DNA of 64,000 bases from Apostichopus parvimensis. Its lineage: Eukaryota > Echinodermata > Holothuroidea > Aspidochirotida > Stichopodidae. The notes below the pieces were generated by a model that was given only the letters and a program-made list of their open reading frames with translations, ran no database searches and had not been told where the DNA came from. Shown piece by piece: positions 62,301-64,000 of this stretch (positions are counted from its first letter, which is position 1; the number at the start of each line of letters is the position of its first letter). A program made the position numbers and the translations under genes. The DNA is taken from positions 13,670-77,669 of the forward strand of contig KN886249.1 of assembly GCA_000934455.1 (NCBI GenBank). The letters are read 5' to 3'.

Positions 62301-63209
62301 AGTTCATCAGGTCCAAGACAAAAAAGTGCTTCTGTAAAAGGCAAAAAATAAAACCAATCAAATTCAAAACAATGAGCAAACGTCTAAAATGTAGTCGATC
62401 AAAGGGACCTTGCTTTTAAGTTTGAACTGAAAAAGAGTTAGATATTTGATATTAAAAAAAGTAAAGCTCACAACAGTGAAAATGATACCAGACATATTCC
62501 AATATAGCTTGTTGCGTTAAGAACTAAAGACAATAACATACTCAAACCCTCCTACCACCATAATCACTCTACTAACTAGTTTCAAAGTATCTTACATCCT
62601 TGACCAGAGAACATTGGATATAACATCAATCAAATCACACTTATCTGATAAGGCATTCCGGACACATGTTTGAAATCTTACAACTGCACTTTGAATAACC
62701 CTCCAGCTACTGTACCTAACACTGCTTATTTAACGGTGGATTATTTAAATGGACTGCCCGAGTCCTCCTTTTTGTGATTTTAATTCCATAGTTGATGATG
62801 GAATATCCAAAAATTTAAAGCACTTGTGTAAAGTGCAAATAAAATATGGTTTATCTTCTTATTTAGCCTGTAAAATATTAAAAGAAATGAGAAGAATAAT
62901 GACAATTTTTGGGTGAAATTCTTTTCCATGAATCATGCAGTGATTTTGAAGCTACTTTAGCACTTACATAAAGTTATGTAACAGCAACATTTGTACGAGT
63001 ATCTCACCACGAAGTTCTGGAGTCAAAAGTAATGTCTGAAGGAGAGAGTTCAAGTAGCAAGTGGCTCCTCTGTTATCAATGCCAGCAAGCCCTGTTGGAT
63101 TTTTGGGTGCTGGTGGTCCTGAAATATTGGTATTATCACCTCCTCCTCCTCTTCTACAGGGTTTCTGAGATGAATTTTCATCTTCGTCTTCAAATAGGAG
63201 ATCCAACAT
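44231..63209 (-). CDS. USP40: Ubiquitin-specific protease 40 (USP40), at least 27 coding exons, one partly in a gap
   Basis: A cysteine-type deubiquitinase matching vertebrate USP40 along its whole length. The first Met (63209) follows an in-frame stop and aligns with human MFGDLFEEE. The catalytic domain (about residues 39-335) has the Cys box NRGATCYLNSLLQT (Cys51), QHDIQELNRILFSALE, zinc-ribbon cysteines 173, 176, 221 and 224, the LRKLPPILTLSLLRFSYDF segment and the His box THGGHYRAYI (His305). The long C-terminal half also aligns: WFDFNDSRVQPI, SAYMLFYRKKNLQR, IAKELPAGLHLYD, LFVWDGK, EGRLPPKGY, SPVEDFVWDTT, PYSLRDGDVIAVK and an acidic tail. All junctions before the gap are in phase. Problems: exon 20 runs into the 635-N gap, the intron 13 acceptor is duplicated, and the last intron is out of phase with the conserved C-terminal frame. 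Introns carry a SINE, a MITE and several minisatellites. Confidence 0.95.
44770..44874 (-). CDS. USP40: USP40 exon 26
   Basis: 35 codons between TTTTAG and GTATGA. A Lys-rich start (GERGKKGKKKGKPK), then GPYSLRDGDVIAVK, aligning with human APYYLKDGDTIGVK. Confidence 0.92.
45225..45690. repeat. Two-unit tandem repeat (about 285 bp) in USP40 intron 25
   Basis: Two diverged units share CTCTACA...GGCT.AA, TTTAGGTT, TTGACC/GACGTTAGACC, ACACAGGCA, TGGTCAGGCAC, TTTGAACTTGAT.GGACTTA and GGAG..GTT.GC.ACAC. The second unit ends near 45690, about 90 bases from exon 25. Confidence 0.65.
45783..45999 (-). CDS. USP40: USP40 exon 25
   Basis: Acceptor TTGGCAG, donor GTACGT. Reads PSAILLHVCQRIPNTRMYSP, VEDFVWDTT and LLLAKKLPDKYDWLIILSS, aligning with human RIPGERTYAPALDLVWNA and IAKYFPEKFEWLPISS. 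Confidence 0.94.
46501..46566 (-). CDS. USP40: USP40 exon 24
   Basis: A 66-bp exon between TTTTTTTTTAG and GTGAGT, reading QVKVTSTSHLAVQLLPYHEQ. It joins both neighbours in phase and aligns with human LGRRIEICLEPLQKGE. Confidence 0.85.
47738..47984 (-). CDS. USP40: USP40 exon 23
   Basis: Acceptor TTCCCCAG, donor GTAAGG. Reads LLGSVEVSRDDKVDQLKMQI and LPSLAEICTPSVHYLRIRLV, aligning with human LGDIEISEDATLAELKSQ and LPPFLEFGVPSPAHLRAW. Confidence 0.94.
48303..48489 (-). CDS. USP40: USP40 exon 22
   Basis: Acceptor CTGTTCAG, donor GTTTGT (weak). Reads EEENIQDGDHLLLKEGRLPP and KGYICCQVWLYPT, matching human CSGDTLLLIEGQLPPLGF, then a Gln/Pro/Ser-rich stretch. Confidence 0.93.
49150..49251 (-). 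CDS. USP40: USP40 exon 21
   Basis: 34 codons, acceptor CCCTACAG, donor GTGAGC. CLEKASVAANLESKDYHLCR aligns with human CLKLMLKKSGLQGDAWHLRK. Confidence 0.9.
49592..50020. repeat. 40-bp minisatellite, about ten copies, in USP40 intron 20
   Basis: Unit GGTTACTCCTAGCCTAGAGT then AGCTACTCCAGCTGTAGCAT, with some copies shortened. GTAGCTAC and CAGCTG inside the unit are palindromic. It begins about 340 bases after exon 21 and ends about 50 bases before exon 20 in plus coordinates. Confidence 0.9.
50071..50150 (-). CDS. USP40: USP40 exon 20, partial (runs into the gap)
   Basis: Donor GTAAGT at 50070. The visible end reads VTFALNTEQGTKTWELLLNR and NLSCVE, aligning with human LFFAMGSDVQPGTEMEIVVEETISV. 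Its start lies inside the N run, and another small exon could be hidden there. Confidence 0.85.
50151..50785. other. Assembly gap, 635 N
   Basis: It removes the start of USP40 exon 20 and part of intron 19. Tandem repeats lie on both sides (49592-50020 and 50786-50865), a common reason for failed assembly. Long open frames across it are made only of N. Confidence 0.97.
50786..50865. repeat. 40-bp tandem repeat, two copies at the gap edge
   Basis: Unit TGGACCCCTAAGGAACCTAT plus AAATCTTAATAGAGGGTGTA, two almost identical copies starting at 50786 and 50826. The array probably continues into the gap. Confidence 0.85.
51333..51437 (-). CDS. USP40: USP40 exon 19
   Basis: Reads ELKQLILYKFSGEALSPDST and RLRVEDDNLGLQPP, aligning with the human segment ELKLMKELAD to LKEAELKMGSSLGL. 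The in-phase acceptor is CTGTAG; a stronger-looking CTCTCAG lies 7 bases earlier but would break the frame. Donor GTAAGT. Confidence 0.88.
51711..51853 (-). CDS. USP40: USP40 exon 18
   Basis: Acceptor TCATAACAG, donor GTATTA (weak). Reads SSKQLAPVLKENLQKQVHLT, then EEEWPAIQINTTKDKA. In phase with exons 17 and 19, and corresponds to human EEKQVKISATVNTMVFDIRI. Confidence 0.85.
52423..52736 (-). CDS. USP40: USP40 exon 17 (largest)
   Basis: 104 codons, acceptor ATATGCAG, donor GTGAAT. DGMPIRTGLDAQPIFLRLSY aligns with human GGVHIQTGIDCEPLLLNVLH, followed by an acidic stretch (IFEEGLEDEDNLVAEMETSK). Confidence 0.93.
52981..53054 (-). CDS. USP40: USP40 exon 16
   Basis: Acceptor CATTCTCAG, donor GTGAGT. 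STIRNMCITNGSYLFVWDGK aligns with human TEIADGEDIFVWNGVE. Confidence 0.92.
53330..53960. repeat. Tandem array (about 131-bp units) and CAT/CAC microsatellites in USP40 intron 15
   Basis: Units beginning near 53428, 53560 and 53693 (with a broken fourth at 53790) share GG..GTTAATATTGAGAACAAG, AACCTCAAAACCAAGACACA and AGGG.AGAA.CACTAACTTC blocks, ending in CAC/CAT triplet runs. Simple CAT repeats follow at 53840-53875. Confidence 0.75.
54010..54097 (-). CDS. USP40: USP40 exon 15
   Basis: Acceptor TTGACAG, donor GTATCT. SPCCLHIAKELPAGLHLYDC aligns with human LSVAKLVPAGLHIYQS. Confidence 0.92.
54670..54841 (-). CDS. USP40: USP40 exon 14
   Basis: Acceptor ATCTTTCAG, donor GTAATT. TVNEIKVHLLFPDCYEWSYG and CISLDRRKTIADLKQAVQA align with human FELHLHLGPQYHFF and LTFDKRKTLGDLRQSIFQ. 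Its acceptor and first 15 bases are copied 56 bases upstream. Confidence 0.93.
54827..54938. repeat. Perfect 56-bp tandem duplication spanning a USP40 splice acceptor
   Basis: Two identical 56-bp copies (54827-54882 and 54883-54938) contain the first 15 bases of exon 14 and its acceptor on the minus strand. There are therefore two identical acceptors 56 bases apart. Confidence 0.92.
55388..55546. mobile_element. Short hAT-like MITE (159 bp) in USP40 intron 13
   Basis: Begins CAGTGGCCTC and ends GACGCCACTG (imperfect terminal inverted repeat), with poly-G and poly-C tracts inside. It is flanked by near-identical 8-bp direct repeats, GGAACATT at 55380-55387 and GGAACATA at 55547-55554, which fits a hAT-type insertion. 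No coding capacity. Confidence 0.65.
55676..55757 (-). CDS. USP40: USP40 exon 13
   Basis: 82 bp, acceptor TTCTTTCAG, donor GTAAAG. LPLWLNQEIQESNEELTLQR aligns with human VPCHLLNEMDAANIELQTKR. Confidence 0.9.
56035..56189 (-). CDS. USP40: USP40 exon 12
   Basis: Acceptor TGATTTTAG, donor GTAAGA. YGWFDFNDSRVQPIHDAAIQ and GRESAYMLFYRKKNLQRNPE closely match human WFDINDSKVQPI and GKESAYMLFYRKSQLQRPPE, the end of the USP fold. Confidence 0.95.
56668..56849 (-). CDS. USP40: USP40 exon 11
   Basis: Acceptor CTTTTACAG, donor GTAGGA. FLKRYNDIFIVDPATSLVSL aligns with human FLQLHSQIFLLSSDESTVRL; the rest is a Ser/Pro/Lys-rich loop with little conservation. Confidence 0.9.
57399..57467 (-). CDS. USP40: USP40 exon 10
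   Basis: 23 codons between TTGTCAG and GTATGT. MKETGVSWNKRFKRQYGSIT aligns with human LKKIGISWNKKYRKQHGPLR. Confidence 0.93.
58018..58161 (-). CDS. USP40: USP40 exon 9
   Basis: 48 codons, acceptor CTCAACAG, donor GTAAGT. LLKTLLQQYAADGSLPVDKL aligns with human ILKAILLEEENNLIPVDQLG. A SINE tail ends about 22 bases upstream of its acceptor. Confidence 0.92.
58184..58497 (-). repeat. tRNA-derived SINE in USP40 intron 8
   Basis: On the minus strand the head carries pol III promoter boxes: A-box-like TGGTCAATTTGC (58485-58474) and B-box GGTTCGAATCC (58441-58431). A unique body follows, and the tail is a short (ATT)n run at 58200-58186. It has the same orientation as the gene. The body includes AAAGTGCTTTGAAACC and the GTACCTGTGAGGTAACTTGT segment common in marine-invertebrate repeats. 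The family name cannot be assigned from here. Confidence 0.75.
58796..58921 (-). CDS. USP40: USP40 exon 8: catalytic His box
   Basis: 42 codons, acceptor TATTCAG, donor GTAAGA. IYELFSVVIHSGSTHGGHYR then AYIRDVDGIGNW aligns with human IYDLFSVIIHKGGCYGGHYHVYIKDVDHLGNW; His305 is the catalytic base. Confidence 0.96.
59045..59105. repeat. 20-bp tandem repeat, three copies, in USP40 intron 7
   Basis: Unit GACCTTAATCCCTTCTGGTG repeated with only minor change. Confidence 0.85.
59556..59699 (-). CDS. USP40: USP40 exon 7
   Basis: 48 codons, acceptor ACGACAG, donor GTAAGC. DAKLRKLPPILTLSLLRFSY and GQRYKETNHYTFPLELDM align with human SAKLRKLPPFLTVSLLRFNF and CERYKETSCYTFPLRINL. Confidence 0.96.
59941..60087 (-). 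CDS. USP40: USP40 exon 6
   Basis: 49 codons, acceptor TGTCGTAG, donor GTAAGA. EDFLDLTLPITGYVGVSDTL then QYRCSSCQILVDAKK; Cys221 and Cys224 form the second half of the USP zinc ribbon (human YHCGTCDRLVKAAK). Confidence 0.95.
60487..60525 (-). CDS. USP40: USP40 exon 5 (39 bp)
   Basis: 13 codons between TTTTACAG and GTAAGA: IVCDKCGKVSERE, human IVCKECKNVSERQ. Supplies zinc-ribbon cysteines 173 and 176. Confidence 0.94.
61032..61157 (-). CDS. USP40: USP40 exon 4
   Basis: 42 codons, donor GTAAAT. QHDIQELNRILFSALEDSLI and ELYHGTIVNR closely match human. The acceptor ATTCCAG (61157) keeps the human spacing; a second AG 9 bases on (TTTTCAG) would drop HFQ in frame. Confidence 0.94.
61580..61693 (-). 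CDS. USP40: USP40 exon 3
   Basis: 38 codons, acceptor TTTATGTAG, donor GTGAGC. VRVIPIELQRLFARLLFQNQ and TSSFGWNSNE align with human VRIIPLQLQRLFAQLLLLDQ and TDSFGWTSNE. Confidence 0.95.
62264..62331 (-). CDS. USP40: USP40 exon 2
   Basis: 68 bp, acceptor CTTTTACAG, donor GTTTGT. ALFCLGPDELGNLGDKDNPG aligns with human ALFSLGPEELGLFEDKDKPD. Confidence 0.94.
63008..63209 (-). CDS. USP40: USP40 exon 1: start codon and catalytic Cys box
   Basis: The ATG at 63209 has G at -3 and an in-frame TGA about 27 bases upstream. After an acidic and Gly-rich leader it reads GLAGIDNRGATCYLNSLLQT (Cys51 catalytic). Donor GTGAGA at 63007. Confidence 0.95.
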
Positions 63210-64000
63210 CACCTCTCTGTGGTACCTTATCTTTCATGAAATATATCTGCAATGCAAGAAATGCACATAGCATGGTTGGTCCAATGGAACTCTACAGTGT
63301 TCCATCTGAGGGCACTGTCACTAATTAATTTTAACTGTAAATGTTTACAAATCAGCTCTGCATCAAATTAACATGATCACGGGAAAGCGCTGACAAACAC
63401 GCTACTTATCCTACAGTCATAACTGTCCTCTAACCACAACAAACAATGGCAACTTATCTACCATTACCAATACCATCCTATGAAGGGAGAGGCTTAGCCT
63501 ACCTGTGTTGTATGATCAACAACAACACAAGTAATAAGTAACGAGGCTTAAGAAAGGATAATATTACTAAGTAGATCCCACTGTTACTTGTTAGCATAAT
63601 TGTAGGCTAGGCCTAGTTAACTACAAGTATAGGCATAACTTTATACCCTTCCACAGTAAAGCTACAAAAAGTAGCCTACACCTATAGGCTAGGTATAGGC
63701 TGAGCCTAACTTGCATCAAAAGAATAAACTTAGGCCTAGGCACTACCAAGATAAAGAAATAACTACTCAGGGTAATATAGTGAGCAGATATCTGCAGGAA
63801 GATGTCTGATAAAATGCTCCAACTGCAGAGATAAGATACAATCCATGTGTTCTGGAAATTCCCCTTCTAACTTTTTAAGATCTAATGTGTAATAGTAATA
63901 AGTAATGAGGCATAATAAAGAGTAATATTACTAGGCTAAGTAGACCTGACTGTTTAAGTGTTCGGGTAATGTAAGGCTAGGCTAGACCTACTTAACTACA
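63210..64000. other. USP40 5' UTR/upstream region with TAGGCCTAG-rich sequence and a diverged direct repeat
   Basis: No further coding exon is seen; the promoter should lie here or beyond the edge, but no clear core element was found. Segments 63527-63632 and 63892-64000 share AGTAATAAGTAA.GAGGC, TAATATTACTA, AAGTAGA.C and GTAGGCTAGGCCTA-type ends in the same order, so they are a diverged direct repeat. Confidence 0.5.

Overview
The window is about 64 kb of AT-rich animal nuclear DNA: genes broken into short exons with GT-AG introns, long intergenic stretches, SINE and MITE repeats, minisatellites, and three runs of N (17426-17475, 36981-37030, 50151-50785) from a draft assembly. The repeat style (MITE ends reading CAGGCGCGTAGCC, poly-G tracts, TAGGCCTAG-rich stretches) and protein similarity suggest a marine invertebrate deuterostome, probably an echinoderm; a sea cucumber is plausible but unproven. 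No retroviral, LTR or capsid-bearing element and no CRISPR array was seen.

Layout. (1) 1119-1349, minus strand: the first coding exon of an unconventional myosin whose motor domain continues off the left edge. (2) 1.35-25 kb: no recognisable protein-coding gene; a hAT-like MITE with a perfect 8-bp target duplication (6727-7067), an inverted relic of the same family at the left edge, a four-unit tandem array (2761-3217), copies of an interspersed repeat carrying a perfect 5' splice-site consensus, and a possible spliced non-coding exon (11890-12055). (3) 25.0-36.7 kb, plus strand: a complete 13-exon IGF2BP/IMP gene, an RNA-binding regulator of mRNA localisation, stability and translation, coding for 644 residues with 2 RRM and 4 KH domains. 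It has a compact CCAAT/CRE promoter, a low-complexity linker and an RG-rich C-terminal tail. Its last three exons are repeated at 37319-38364 across a 50-N gap; this is almost certainly an unmerged contig overlap. A long AU-rich region follows, with three let-7 seed matches before a good poly(A) signal near 42.52 kb. (4) 44.2-63.2 kb, minus strand: a nearly complete USP40 deubiquitinase gene of at least 27 coding exons, with catalytic Cys and His and the zinc-ribbon cysteines all present. One exon is partly lost in the 635-N gap.

IGF2BP and USP40 are convergent, their stop codons about 5.9 kb apart. They are not known to work in one pathway, so the arrangement looks positional. I found no wholly new gene system. 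The most interesting signals are the IGF2BP variations (uncharged KH3 GLSG loop, RG tail, let-7 seed cluster), a 56-bp duplication that copies a USP40 splice acceptor, a reading-phase conflict at the last USP40 intron, and the splice-donor-bearing repeat family.
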